Assembly: GCA_036927565.1 (NCBI GenBank)
Contig: JAYESD010000004.1
Location: 163,095,697-163,159,696, forward strand
Reading direction: 5' to 3'
DNA: 64,000 nucleotides
Source: Tuctoria greenei
Taxonomy: Eukaryota; Streptophyta; Magnoliopsida; Poales; Poaceae
Shown here: one piece after another, positions 40,589 to 51,739 of the stretch
Numbering within the stretch: the stretch's first letter is position 1
Layout of the letters: the number at the start of each line of letters is the position of its first letter
Program-made: the position numbers and the translations under genes
Notes under the pieces: generated by a model
What the model was told of the DNA's origin: nothing
Seen by the model: only the letters and a program-made list of their open reading frames with translations
The model's database searches: none

Positions 40589-41062
40589 CACCGGACTAAT
40601 CCGTTCATGGACCGGACTAGTCCGTTTAACTCTCTGTTGTCCAAATGCACTGTGCACTGGGCTAGTCCGACCATGGACCAGACTAGTACGATATACTTTT
40701 TAGAACCAAATAACAAGTGCACCGGACTAATTCGATCTTGGACCGGACTGCTCCATTCAAGTCTCTGTAACCCTTTTCACTACACTTCATACAAGTCCGT
40801 CCATAGGACAGTACTAGTCCGCTGAACTCTTTGATGTTCAATAACACATACCACCGGACAAGTCCGTTCCTGGATTGGACTAGTCCGTTCAACTCTCTGG
40901 AGTTCAATTTCACTTGGCACCGGACAAGTCCGGACACCAACCGGACTAGTCAGGTATACCTCACACAATTAGGGTTTCTAGTGTGCTGCACATTTCACGC
41001 CGACTTTTACACAGCACAACGGACAAGTCCGATCCCCAGTATGGACTAGTCCGATCGTCGGG
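40589..41062 (+). repeat. Seven-unit tandem repeat built on CGGAC(A/T)(A/T)GTCCG palindromes
   Basis: Units start at 40589, 40655, 40720, 40788, 40852, 40918 and 41015, so the period is 64-68 bp except the last. Each unit has two palindromes, CACCGGACAAGTCCG-like and then GGACCGGACTAGTCCG-like, followed by a phrase like TTCAACTCTCTG. They stand directly upstream of the TATA box. Confidence 0.85.
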
Positions 41063-41091
41063 ATCTCCAACTGTAACTTCTTTGCAAACCC

Positions 41092-41099
41092 TATAAATA
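41092..41099 (+). promoter_or_regulatory. TATA box of the Copia-2 LTR
   Basis: TATAAATA within AACCCTATAAATAGGAG lies about 30 bp after the palindrome array and about 770 bp before the LTR end, a usual place for the U3/R border of SIRE-type LTRs. Confidence 0.75.
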
Positions 41100-41874
41100 G
41101 GAGATTCACGGCCCCCACAAACACAATACACATATTCATCTGTTGAGAACTCAAACTCTAGCGCCGCCACTTGTCCCAGGAGCCCAAAAACACATCTCCC
41201 CACACATCTAAAGTGCAAAAAGGTGAAAATCAATTGAGCACTCAGATTTGGGGTTGGGAGATTGTTGTCTACACGTCATTGAGCTCTTGAGGTTTGATCT
41301 CTTTACACTCGTGCTCTTTCTTATAATCTTTTCGAGTGTATTTGATCATTTTCTCATTGTAATTTTTGTGGGAGCCCTCAACATGTGAGGTTGCCCCACA
41401 AACTCGGCGATTACCCGTGATAGTGGAATCAAGTAGGCCTTGTGTGGTGACTTGACGAGGGAAAGAGTTTGAAGAGACCCGGCTCTGTGTGGGCTTCCTC
41501 AATGAGGAGTAGATCTCTTTGGTGAGATCGAACCTCGGTAAAAATTCGGTGTCCCGCGTGCTTCTTTGTTTTTGCATCTTAATTGATTAGGGCACATAGT
41601 TGATCAATATTTGAATTGCAAATTGCAAATTGCTTCTCACGCATAACTTCACAACATCAATCGTTAATTCAAGTGATCTTACTTGTTGTTCACATTTCCG
41701 CCGCTTTAAAGTTTAAATCCTGATTCAACACTTAGTCAAATCAACACACATTTTGCACACCGGACTTGTCCGCACATCCAACCAGACAAGTCTGGTCCAT
41801 CAAGAATTTGATCATTTGATTAAGTGTGCAGGAAATTTTCAAAGCCTATTCCCCCCGTCTAGGCCACATTCAAT

Positions 41875-41890
41875 TGGTACCATAGCAGGT
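41875..41890 (+). promoter_or_regulatory. Decayed primer-binding site of Copia-2
   Basis: TTGGTACCATAGCAGG follows the LTR end. It looks like TGGTATCAGAGCAGG, the initiator-Met-tRNA complement, with point changes. Confidence 0.5.
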
Positions 41891-41925
41891 TCTCCATCAA
41901 TGAGACTCACCGCTCGGAGAGATCA

Positions 41926-43917
41926 ATGTCCTCTGAGAAGAACAATGAGATCCCAAAGGTTCTCAACATCGAGGAAGAGCAAGATACAAAAGCCTTCGAT
42001 GTACTGAGGGAAATCCACATGATGATGAAGAAGTGCGTCAAATGATGGCCCTTCCGAGGAAGAAACTTCTAAGCCAAAAGGGAAAGGAGGACGAGAAGAC
42101 GACGGGGAGTCGTCATCATGACTACTCCCGATATCCTTACAATTACAACCATCTTATCTCAAACAATCATTATCTTTCTATTCCCATGGGAAAGCCTTCA
42201 CAATTCAACAGAAACGACTACACCATGTGGAAATATAATATGAAAATGCATCTAATATCTTTGAATCCCAGTCTTTGGCATATTTTGTGTACAGGTGTAG
42301 ATATCCCGGATACAGATGAAGAACTCACACTAGAGCAAGAACAAGAAATTCATCGCAACGCACAAGCCGTTGCAGTGATCACCTCATCACTAAGCCGGGA
42401 GGAGTTCACTAAGATTGATGGACTAGAAAGTGCAAAAGAAATCTGGGACACACTCAAAACAACTCATGAAGGAAATAGGTCAGTCTGAGAAGCCAAGATT
42501 GAGATCCTTGAAGGAGAGTTGGGAAGATTTGCCATCAAAGAAGGCGAATCAAGTCAAAATATGTACAACTGGATGAAGGCGCTTATCAACAAGATCCGCG
42601 CCTATGGAAGCAAGAAGTAGATTGACCATGAGGTGGTCAAAAGGATGATTAGAGTGTTTATGCCAAGAAACATTGCTCAATGATCCGAGAAAGCCTCGGG
42701 TTCCACAAAATGACCCCGGGTGAGGGCAAAATCATAAACCATGAGATGATGGAGAAGGAAGCTCAATACATCAAAGATCTAGCTGAGCTCACCTCCTCCA
42801 AAAAGAAGGTTGTTGCTCTCAAAACAACCTACAAGCCTAAAGGAAAGGAAACTCGTGAAGCTCAAGATGAAGGAGATACAAGTGACATGAGCACTGACCT
42901 AGATGATGAAGACATGGTACTTTTCATCAAGAAATTCAAGCGCATGATGAAAAGAAGACATGGCAACAACTCAAATGAAGGGAAGAGCAAAGAGAAAGGA
43001 AAATCCAAGGCTCGACGCACTTGCTAAAACTGTGGTGAGTACGGTCACTTCATGGTTGACTGCACCTATGAAGAAAATAAGAGAAAGAAGGAAACGAAGC
43101 CTAAAGAAAAGAAGATCTTCAGAAAAAGGCGACAAGCTCATCAAGCTCATATTGGAAAGGAGTGGGACTCAAACGACGAGTCCTCCTCTAATGAAGAAGA
43201 GGAGATGGCCACCATTGCCATCAAGAAACCCACCAAGAGGTCTACACTCTTCCCAAACATGGGAGGAAGGGAGACTCACAATCACACTTGCCTTATGGCT
43301 AAGGAAGCTAAGAAAAAGGTTCGACTCACTCCTCCCTCGCTAAATTCCTTTATTGATGATTTTGACAGTTCTAGTGAAAATAAGGAGATGTTTAGGGGAT
43401 TGAGTAAAATTGCACTAAAGAAAATGAAATGTTGTCGAATGAAATCTTTGAGAAGGAGGAGCTTGTCAACCGACAATAAGATATGCTCATCTGTGAAAGG
43501 AAGAGGTATTAAGAGGTTGAGAAACTCCCTGAGCTTGAAAAAGAGAAGAGCAAATCACTTGAGCATGAGCTAGCCTTGAGTAAGGAAACTTACTCAAAGC
43601 TAGAAGACTCACACCTTGCAATCAAGGATGAACTTGCTAACTTGTCAAAAGTTAACAAGATTCTTGAAGTGCAAGTTGAGTCACTCAAGCAAAGTGACTC
43701 CTCCTCCAAAAGCTCACTTTCCAAAGGTGTAAGTCCGACAACAATTGCAACCTGTACATGTTCTATTAAGAAAAATGTTGTCAAATCTGATTCTTCTACT
43801 TCTGATGCAAAGCATCCTTCCCAGAGTGACATCTTTGACAAGGAGAAGATCAAATATGCACGTAGTGCGAACCTGAGAGGACCCAAGCAAGCTTGGGTAC
43901 CTAAAACCAAGGAATAA
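41926..43917 (+). pseudogene. Copia-2 gag, broken
   Basis: The likely start is ATG 41926 (MSSEKNNEIPKVLN). Frames then shift repeatedly. FNRNDYTMWKYNMKMHL and LSREEFTKIDGLESAKEIWDTL (42200-42465) belong to the copia gag core. A zinc knuckle near 43010-43065 reads C-stop-N-C-G-E-Y-G-H-F-M-V-D-C, with an ochre stop inside it. A Lys/Glu-rich part and a coiled coil (YSKLEDSHLAIKDELANLSK, 43590-43650) end at 43917. A long C-terminal coiled coil is typical of SIRE gag. Stops at several places rule out function. Confidence 0.82.
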
Positions 43918-43939
43918 TGCTGTTTTGCAGGCTACTCCT

Positions 43940-44090
43940 ACGGTGGATCAAAATAAGAGCTAGACAGCGGATGCACCAATCACATGACCGGATAGAGGAA
44001 CATGTTTGTGGAGTATGAGTGCAACGCAGATCCAAGTGAAGGGATATACTTTGGAGACAACAGCCAAGGAAAGGTCCTTGGTAGTGGGTA
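43940..44090 (+). pseudogene. Copia-2 protease remnant, next to an integrase deletion
   Basis: LDSGCTNHMTG (43963-43995) is the copia protease active-site motif, followed by MFVEYE and [13 protein letters not shown] (to about 44088). At that point the sequence passes straight into the RT linker EEALKDLDW. The rest of protease, the gag-pre-integrase module and the whole integrase, about 2 kb in relatives, are absent. Confidence 0.78.
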
Positions 44091-45686
44091 GAAGAAGCCT
44101 TAAAAGATCTAGATTGGGTGATTGAAATGCTAGAGGAGTTGAACAACTTCAAGACAAATGACATGTGGGAACTGGTAGAAAGACCAAAGGCGAACATTGT
44201 TGGAACCAAATGGGTCTTTTGGAACAAACTAGATGAACATGGAGTGCTAACGAGAAATAAAGCGAGACTTGTGGCTAAAGGTTACTCACAAGTCGAAGGT
44301 TTGGACTTCGACGAAACCTTCGCTCCTGTAGCTAGACTTGAGTTCATTAGTATTTTATTGGCATATACTACTCACCATAATTTCAAGTTGTATCAAATGG
44401 ACATAAAAAGTGCCTTCCTCAATGGTCCAATTAAGGAGGAAGTGCACGTGGAGCAGCCACTAGAATTTGAAGATCAAGAGTACCCCAACCATGTTTATAA
44501 ACTGCGTAAGGCTCTCTATGGCCTCAAACAAGCACCTCGACCTTGGTATGAGCGCCTTAGAGATCTTCCGACTCAAAATGGTTTTAAAATTGGAAAAGCT
44601 GATTATACTCTATTCACAAAACACTTTGATGATCATCTTTTTGTATGTCAAATATACGTTGATGATATTATCTTTGGTTCTACTAGTAAGTCATTTTTTG
44701 AAGAGTTTAGCAAGATTATGACAGATAGGTTCGAGATGTCGATGATGGGCGAATTGAAGTTCTTCTTGGGATTCCAAGTGAAGCAACTAAGAGAAGGTAC
44801 GATCATAAGCCAAACCAAGTACACACAGGACATCCTCAAGGAAGTTCAATATGGACAAGGCCAAACCCATCAGGACACCCATGTCAACTAACGAACATCT
44901 CGACCTCAACGAAGATGGCCCAAATGTGGATCAAAAGGTATATTCGTCTATGATTGGCTCATTACTCTATTTATGTGCGTCTAGGCCAAATATTATGCTT
45001 AGTGTGTGTATGTGTGCAAGGTTTCAAGGCGCACCTAAAGAGTGCCATTTAATACCTGTAAAAAGAATCCTAAGATACTTTGTGCACACAACCAACCTTG
45101 GCTTTGGTATCCCAAAGGATCCAAGTTTAATTTGATAGGTTATTCCAATGCTGACTATGCAGGATGAAAATTTGATAGAAAGAGCACTTCAGGGACTTGT
45201 CAATTTCTTGGCACATCCCTATTTTCTTGGTCATCTAAAAAGCAAAACTCCATTGCTCTTTCCACAGCTGAAGTGGAGTATGTTGCAGTCGGTAGTTGTT
45301 GTGCACAACTACTTTTGATGCGACAAACTCTAAGTGACTATGGTTATAATTTGAACCATATTCCACTCCTATGTGATAATGAGAGTGCTATAAAAATTGC
45401 GCACAACCCAGTAGAGCACTCAAGAACTAAGCACATAGATATTCGTCACCATTTTCTAAAAAATCATTCATTAAAAGGTGACATAGTAATCTCACATGTT
45501 AGGACTGAAAAACAACTTGCAGACATTTTCACCAAGCCATTAGATGAAAAGAGGTTTTGTGAGCTAAGAAACGAGCTAAATATAGTTGACTCTAGAAATG
45601 TTGCTCGAAACATTGCATACCTGATTGTGATTTTAAAGATTACTCATGTTTGCATAACTTTACCCCTTATCTCGATTTTCTCTTGA
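44091..45686 (+). pseudogene. Copia-2 reverse transcriptase and RNase H
   Basis: RT blocks are clear: [64 protein letters not shown] and [12 protein letters not shown] with YVDD (about 44660). A shift near 44850 leads to [20 protein letters not shown] and [17 protein letters not shown]. RNase H follows with YSNADYAG, then a stop and shift near 45135-45170, and LSTAEVEYVAVGSCCAQ, LLCDNESAIKIAHNP and [18 protein letters not shown], ending at 45686. The lineage is SIRE-like. At least three lesions make it inactive. Confidence 0.88.
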
Positions 45687-45849
45687 AAACTATTTAAATG
45701 TGTAAACCTTGGTGAATTATGGCCATTGTATGATTGTTGATTGCTTACTGGTCATGTTCATCTAGATTATTTGTGAAATAATGTCCTTTAGATCACTATT
45801 AGATCAAACAACCGAAATCTGGTTGTTTCAATTCAGTTATGTCCTGCTG

Positions 45850-46435
45850 ACACCGGACTTGTCCAGCGTCGGCACCGGACTTGTCCATTGTCACAAACTA
45901 GTCTGGCCCTAGTCCGAAGCACCGGACTTGTCCGGTGTAGATCGGACTAGTCCGGATTTGTCAGTGTTAACCCTAATCCGCCACCAGAAGCTCATCCTCC
46001 ACCCTTGACAACCTCCTTTGCTTTCTCTCTCCTCATTCGTGAGATCCAAAGGGGATTTCCACATCTAGCCACCAAAAACGCGGATTTCTCCAAGGGAAAT
46101 CTCCCCCTCGGCGCGAAGCTTGTCCACCCCGGACTAATCCGGCCACCACTCCGCTCCATCGACACGAATCTTCAATTTTTCGGTAAAATCACATCAAACC
46201 CTAGCTCTCAACTTTCCTTGATTCTTGCTTAGTCTACTTGTCTCCTAGGGCATGAATTACTCTTCTAGATGAATCCCTACTGTTTCCTAGTCCTTGTGAA
46301 TCGATTCGAGCTAGATTTGGTTCAAATAGGAAAGTTAGGGTTCTTATGCCAGATCGGACTAGTCTGGTGTTTAGGTACAGACAAGTTCGGTGTACCGGAC
46401 AAGTCCGCTCTCTAAAAACGGACAAGTCCGACATC
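45850..46435 (+). repeat. Palindromes of the CGGACTTGTCCG family in the Copia-2 3' spacer
   Basis: Between RNase H and the third frame, copies occur at 45853, 45879, 45925, 45945, 46132 (degenerate), 46354, 46399 and 46418, most as CACCGGACTTGTCC or CGGACAAGTCCG. They are fewer and less regular than in the LTR. Outside them this stretch (45687-46515) has no coding frame apart from short ones. Confidence 0.8.
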
Positions 46436-46513
46436 TTACATTTGAAGTTCTAAATTCCTATTTGCACATAGTCTCCAATCCATTCTTATCTAATCCTTGA
46501 ACCTCCTTGTCAG
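46183..46513 (+). other. Possible intron in front of the third frame of Copia-2
   Basis: A donor-like CGGTAAAATC (GT at 46183) and an acceptor-like CCTCCTTGTCAG ending at 46513, three bases before the ATG at 46516, could bound a 331-bp intron. Third frames of SIRE and Athila elements are thought to be made from spliced RNA. Only the splice-site look supports this one. Confidence 0.3.
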
Positions 46514-46515
46514 AC

Positions 46516-47414
46516 ATGATGTCTTCAGGTTTAGAGGAAAGCTCCTTTCACTATGATGAAGAGGTTGAGTGTGCTCGAGTGCAAAAAGCCAAAGAGAGGG
46601 TGATGAAGAAAAGGCATGATGTCAATGTTCACTCCCCTCCTTCCGATGACACTCTTCCTAAGAGAAGGAAAGTGGTAGTGAAGAAGGCAAAGGGCAAGGA
46701 TACTGCTGGGAGTTCAACGGGGCCCAAGAGAGCCCTAAACAAGGGAAAAGGACTTGCTAGTGGCCCTATAGGCCCTTTGAAGATGAAAGCACCAACTCAC
46801 CACAACAGACAACCATCGAGTGCTGATTTCACTAGCAAAGGGGGTGAGCTGGCTAACAAGTTTTGGAAGGTGGAATTCTATGGTCAGCCCAAATATTCAA
46901 CTGCTCCCACATTCTAGAGAAATTTCCATGCTGACTATTATGAGCATGTATACTTGAATATGAGGAATCCAGTGATAGAAAGTCAATGGGTTGACATTAC
47001 CTATCTTCAGTCCAAAAGATGTCAAGCCTATCTAGAGGTTCTAGAAGCCTTAGAGCTGCATGGACTGAAGGATCTAGTTTCTTTCTAGTGGGACTAGAAC
47101 ATTGAGGTCATCACTCAATTCTACTCCACACTTTACTTTTCTCGTGATGACGGTGACAGAATGATTTGGATGACAAATGGAGCACAATACAGTGTCACAT
47201 ATGAGGAGTTTGCTAGGATTCTTCACCTGGAAGATTCTTTGGAGAATGACATCATAATCCACAACTTAAAACCTCTGGAGAAAGATCAGCTTGACTTTCT
47301 CTATGATACTAAGATGCCATTCAAGTCTCCAACTACAAAGTACTTGAAGCCTTTCTTTGCTGTTCTTAACAGAATCCTGAGGAAGACCATAGCTCCCAAG
47401 GAGGAAGATGCGTA
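46516..47414 (+). pseudogene. Third (env-like) frame of Copia-2, broken and truncated
   Basis: ATG 46516 (MMSSGLEESSFHYDEEVECA) opens a basic N-terminal part with Lys-rich runs, to a stop at 46915-46917. In the next frames the pattern continues: VYLNMRNPVIESQWVDI, FYSTLYFSRDDGDRMIWM, then QYSVTYEEFARILHL and KPFFAVLNRILRKTIAPKEED. These resemble the plant transposon protein found in the 3' regions of SIRE- and Athila-like elements, sometimes called env-like. No signal peptide or membrane segment is visible, so an envelope role is not supported. It ends at the Tat-2 junction. Confidence 0.65.
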
Positions 47415-47669
47415 ACACCCTACTCCACGGTGGATTGTATTGCTGGTGAGTGTGTATGCGTGTTTGTGTGTGTATCGGGGATTCTGAGTCTGGTCCTCGT
47501 AGCGATGGCGGTTCGAACCTTTTATAGTCAAGGTCGGACGCCTTACAAGTGGGGTCCCGAGGCATGACAGGTGGTCCTGGGACGATCTTATCCTAAAGAT
47601 CTAAGGCTTCTCGCATAAGCTTGCTCTGACTGAAGACTTGAGGACTCGCCGTCTTGCCGCCCATATTGT

Positions 47670-49281
47670 TGTAGGATCGAAGAGCACGTGACAAGCTACC
47701 AGAGGAGAGGGGGTGAATGGTAGATTTAAAAATCTTACGCAGCGGAAACAATTAAACCCCAGCCCCTTTGGCAAAAAAATGATCTGTTAAAGAAATAGTA
47801 TGTGAGACTAATCTAAACGTGTTTAACCGTGACAAAAGTGATAGATATCAGAGAGAATGAAGTCACGAAGACAACACAACAAGAATCACTCAACTCAAGT
47901 TATGATCGAAAGATCAAACAAAGGTCAATCTATCCTACTCGAGAAAAAAAAACAGTTCTGGAATGCTAAAAAGAAACTCGTGTAGATCATAGACCACAAA
48001 TCCAATGACCGTGAAATTTTTAAATATGATAGATAATAAAGTTGTGAAGACAACCAAAAAAGAATCACGTCAATTGGATCTGTAAAACTCGAGTTATGAT
48101 AAAACCACTGACAAAAGGTAGTGCTGTCCAGAAACTCGACGAGTAAAACTTGTCTGGAACAAGTCGGACGAACAAGGCATAAAAGTTCCTTCAAACTACG
48201 AATTTTATTTAATAGAACACAAGAGGAACAGCCCCAAAGTCGTGCACCACGAGCTCTGGGCTCCTTTGCTTATATAACCAGCTCGAAAGCCAACTCAACT
48301 CAAATCAGGAACCTAATCCTACTCTGTTCACAAATCGTAACTTTCCATAACTGCTTAGGATTCTTCTATACGCAGATAGAAGCAATCTTAAGACTTCCAA
48401 ACACCTTAGGAACGTATCCCACATTCCTAAACAACTCAAATTTGTGACTCACACGAAATCCTATCATATCCAACACAAATCTTTCCATATTTGAGTCAAA
48501 CCCGACCCAGCCGCAGCCTAAGTCCATAACCTAGTCGGTTGGACCTTTCCGACCAACTCGTTACATCCACATCTCTTCATCACGTCTCAGAACCATGTAG
48601 CCATGACCATGCACTCCTTCCACACGTGCAAACATCTTCTAATGACGTCCACGATACCTTCACATGCATTGTTCTTGATTCAATCATGCTGCGCAACCAC
48701 CTGATTAGCTCAACCACAATTCCTCCTGAATTTGGTTGTTGGAACCTGATCTCCTCCCTGAGACTAGTACAATGGATCCCATCACCATCCATGTCTTGAA
48801 CTCAAGCAACACCTGCACACGAATAAACAACCAGTCCATACGAGCCCAAGTCCTCGACTTGACTGAAGTTAGTTCCGAACACAACACCTTACGTGAGAAC
48901 CTCACATAAGCATGTTGCAAAACCACAGTAACACGATATCATCTATGTCAACCAAAAACGCACCGAATACTTAGCAAAAGAATACTAAGCAATCTTTCCA
49001 GAGATGTAAAGCAAGTATGAAACATTGCAAATGAAAAACAGAAGCATTGCGGTCAAGTTCCGGACCTTGCCAGAGCAACCCGGACCTTGAGCCGGAGCTA
49101 ACAAAAGCTAGTAGAACCTAGCGCCGGAACTTACCAAAACTAGTATAACCAAGCTCCCGCCGGAGCTTACAAAACTAGCAGGACCTTAATAAAGAGGTGT
49201 TTTTGTGATATTCAAAACTTTTATCGTCAAAGCAAGTGTATTCACTACAAACCAATGTATTCAGCACACATAGGTCTTACA
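47670..49281 (-). repeat. Copia-3 3' LTR (1612 bp)
   Basis: It matches 55831-57450 along its length. On the - strand the TATA box reads TATATAAG at 48269-48276. Near its U3 start (49040-49200) it has GCCGGAGCTAACAAAAGCT-type phrases that resemble the Tat-1 hairpins. A purine tract AAGGGGGAGAT (49282-49292, - strand) adjoins it. Confidence 0.93.
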
Positions 49282-49292
49282 ATCTCCCCCTT

Positions 49293-50345
49293 GATGAATG
49301 CATTGGCAACACCATTTAAAATCCGAACATTGACTTATTCACATAAATGTTTTGAAGGCAATTCCCCCCCCTTTGTAAATCAAAAGTAAAATGAGAAGAA
49401 AATCCAAAAATTATCCCATATTATCTCTCCCCCTTTATTATCTCTCCTTATGCACATATTCTCTTTCTCTTCATGCTTATCTCTCCCCCTTTGACAATGT
49501 ATTCAGCAAGTTCTGAGCATATAAACAAATTATCTCTCCGTCTTTAGTTGTTATGAGCATATTATAACATATACATATAAACAAATTATCTCTTCCTCTT
49601 TAGTTGTTATGAGCATATTATAACATATACATATAAACAAAGCTCATCCAAGTCATACTATCAAGTACCTTACATTATCACATCAATGAAATACATAAAG
49701 TAGTGTAAGCCATGCTAGAGATCAAATGTAATTTTCAATTTAAGTAAGTCATGATCTCACAAACTTAACTATTTCAAAACCTAAAAGCATGACACTTGTT
49801 GCTGCATTTTATTATTTTTCAAAGCACAAATTTAGATCATATGATATTTGCAAGAGATTATATGCGCATCTGCCTTATTCTAACCAACCAAGCTAAGCCT
49901 ATGTCATTTGACAATCAGAAGCTTAAGGACATGGTTTTAGTCATACACAACTTCTTCCAAGTTCATATCTAAGTGCAATGATAAGCCATCTCAAAAGAAG
50001 AAGTGCGATGCATGCATATTCTCTTGATCTTTTCTCAATTTATATTTGTTCATAAAAACTCAACATGTGAGTTGATTACTTGATTAATTCTTAATGAGTA
50101 AAAGCACTTGTGAACATGTAACAAGTTCAAAACAGCAAGAAAGTTCGACCATGACCAGTTTTAGTGTAAGTAATTATTCCAATTACTGGACATGGCAAAA
50201 ACTACAAAATGTATAACACGAGTAATGTAGTAAGAACTTTCAGCATGTAAAAGGAATCACAAAGTCATATATGTATGAAATACTATGCTCATATTATTTT
50301 AATTTCAGATTCACACATAGACTTCCCAAGTTTCAAAACTCCCCC
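49293..50345 (-). other. Copia-3 3' untranslated region with a short tandem repeat
   Basis: No coding frame is seen in this 1.05-kb stretch. Pyrimidine-rich CTCTCCCCCTTT runs on the + strand (49420-49490) are purine tracts on the element strand. A 56-bp unit (GAGCATATTATAACATATAC...) is repeated about 2.7 times from 49515 to 49640, with copies starting at 49555 and 49611. Confidence 0.7.
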
Positions 50346-51686
50346 TCAATTTAAGCCATGAGGATGCATAACCCCTAGTTCACTACGAATGTAACAAAAA
50401 CGAGTGAAATCCAAATGTTTTGTAAAAATGTCAGCCAATTGTTGTTCGGTATCTACATAGTGAAGCAAAATGTTTCCTTTTTCAACATTATCTCGGAGAA
50501 AGTGATACCTAATGTCAATGTGCTTAGTTCTAGAATGTTGCATGGGGTTTTTAGCAATGCAAATGGCACTAATGTTATCACAGAACAGTGAAACACTATC
50601 TAGATCAACCCCATAGTCCTTAAGTATTTGAACAATCCAAAGAATTTGTGAGAAAGCACTAGCAGCAGCTACATATTTAGATTCGGCTGTGGATTGTGCA
50701 ACTGAATTTTGTTTTCTAGAGGACCAAGCAACAAGAGAATTACCAGGAAAATGACAAGCACCGGAAGTACTTTTCCTATCAATCCTACAACCCCCAAAAT
50801 TAGCATCCGAAAAAGCTTTCAAAGTAACGGTTGAGGAAGAAGGAAGAAAAATTCCAAATTCTTGAGTTCCATGTAAGTACCTGAGAATCCTTTTGACGGC
50901 TTGACGATGCGAAGCACGTGGGGAGGCTTGAAACCGTGCACAAAGACATACGCTGAATTGTATATCCGGTATTGATGCCGTGAGGTATAAAAGTGATCCG
51001 ATCATGCTTCTATATTCTTTTTGATCCACTGGTTCACCATCTTCATCAAGTTCAAGTGTTGTCGCTGTTCCCATTGGTGTTCGAAGAGGCTTGCTTTTGT
51101 CCATGTTGCAGCGCCTTAGGAGGTCTTTTGTATACTTCGTCTGATGCACAAAGGTACCCTCCTTGGTTTGCTTGATTTGCAGCCCCAAAAAGTAAGTGAT
51201 TTCACCCATCATACTCATTTCAAATTCGGAACTCATCATTGCTGAAAACTTGGACACAAGATCATGAGAATCACAACCAAAGATAATATCATCCACATAC
51301 ACTTGAACGAATAATGAGTCATTGCCATGCTTAAGCACAAAAAGAGTTTTATAAACCTTGCCCATGGTAAACCCTTTTTCAAGTAAGAATGTTTTTAACC
51401 TATCATACCATGCTCTAGGGGCTTGTTTGAGACCGTACAAGGCTTTGGACAGTTTGTAAACATGATTAGGAAAATCTGGATTTTCAAAACCCGGTGGTTG
51501 TTTCACATAAACCTCCTCATCTATGTAGCCATTAAGAAAAGCACTTTTAACATCCATTTGATATAGCTTAAAACCAATAGATGAAGCAAAAGCTAAAAAA
51601 ATTCTTATGGCTTCTAATCTAGCAACAGGAGCAAAAGTTTCATCAAAATCTAGACCTTCAACTTGAGTGAAACCTTGAGCAACCAA
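50346..51686 (-). pseudogene. Copia-3 reverse transcriptase and RNase H
   Basis: A 446-codon open - strand frame carries [51 protein letters not shown] and [14 protein letters not shown] with YVDD, then RNase H with [32 protein letters not shown] and [15 protein letters not shown], ending MHPHGLN. It is uninterrupted from the first third of RT to the stop. A TAG at 51697-51699 on this strand and shifts near 51740 part it from the upstream linker. The blocks are SIRE-like. Confidence 0.93.
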
Positions 51687-51739
51687 CCTAGCCTTATCCT
51701 AACCACAACCCCATCCTCACTTTGTTTATTTTTATATAC

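Larger units (their letters stand above)
40308..41872 (+). repeat. Copia-2 5' LTR (about 1565 bp)
   Basis: It begins TGAAAGTGTATCTAGACAA, a start known from SIRE-like elements, and ends CCACATTCA just before the primer site. It holds the seven-unit palindrome array (40589-41062), a TATA box (41092-41099) and another palindrome pair near 41761-41793. No second LTR is in the window to confirm the ends. Confidence 0.75.
40308..47414 (+). mobile_element. Copia-2: SIRE-like Ty1/copia element, 3' end cut off
   Basis: A 5' LTR (40308-41872) is followed by a primer site, gag with coiled coil, a protease remnant, RT and RNase H, and a third frame in the 3' region (46516-47414). The third frame and the RT blocks are marks of the SIRE/Maximus lineage. 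Integrase is missing. The right end is lost where the Tat-2 LTR begins (47412-47415). If Tat-2 inserted here, the rest of Copia-2, including its 3' LTR, should lie beyond Tat-2, outside the window. Confidence 0.85.

Noticed and set aside
46516..47414. Envelope protein of a plant retrovirus
   Set aside because: No signal peptide or membrane segment is visible in the part present; the sequence matches the plant transposon protein type, so I named it only env-like.
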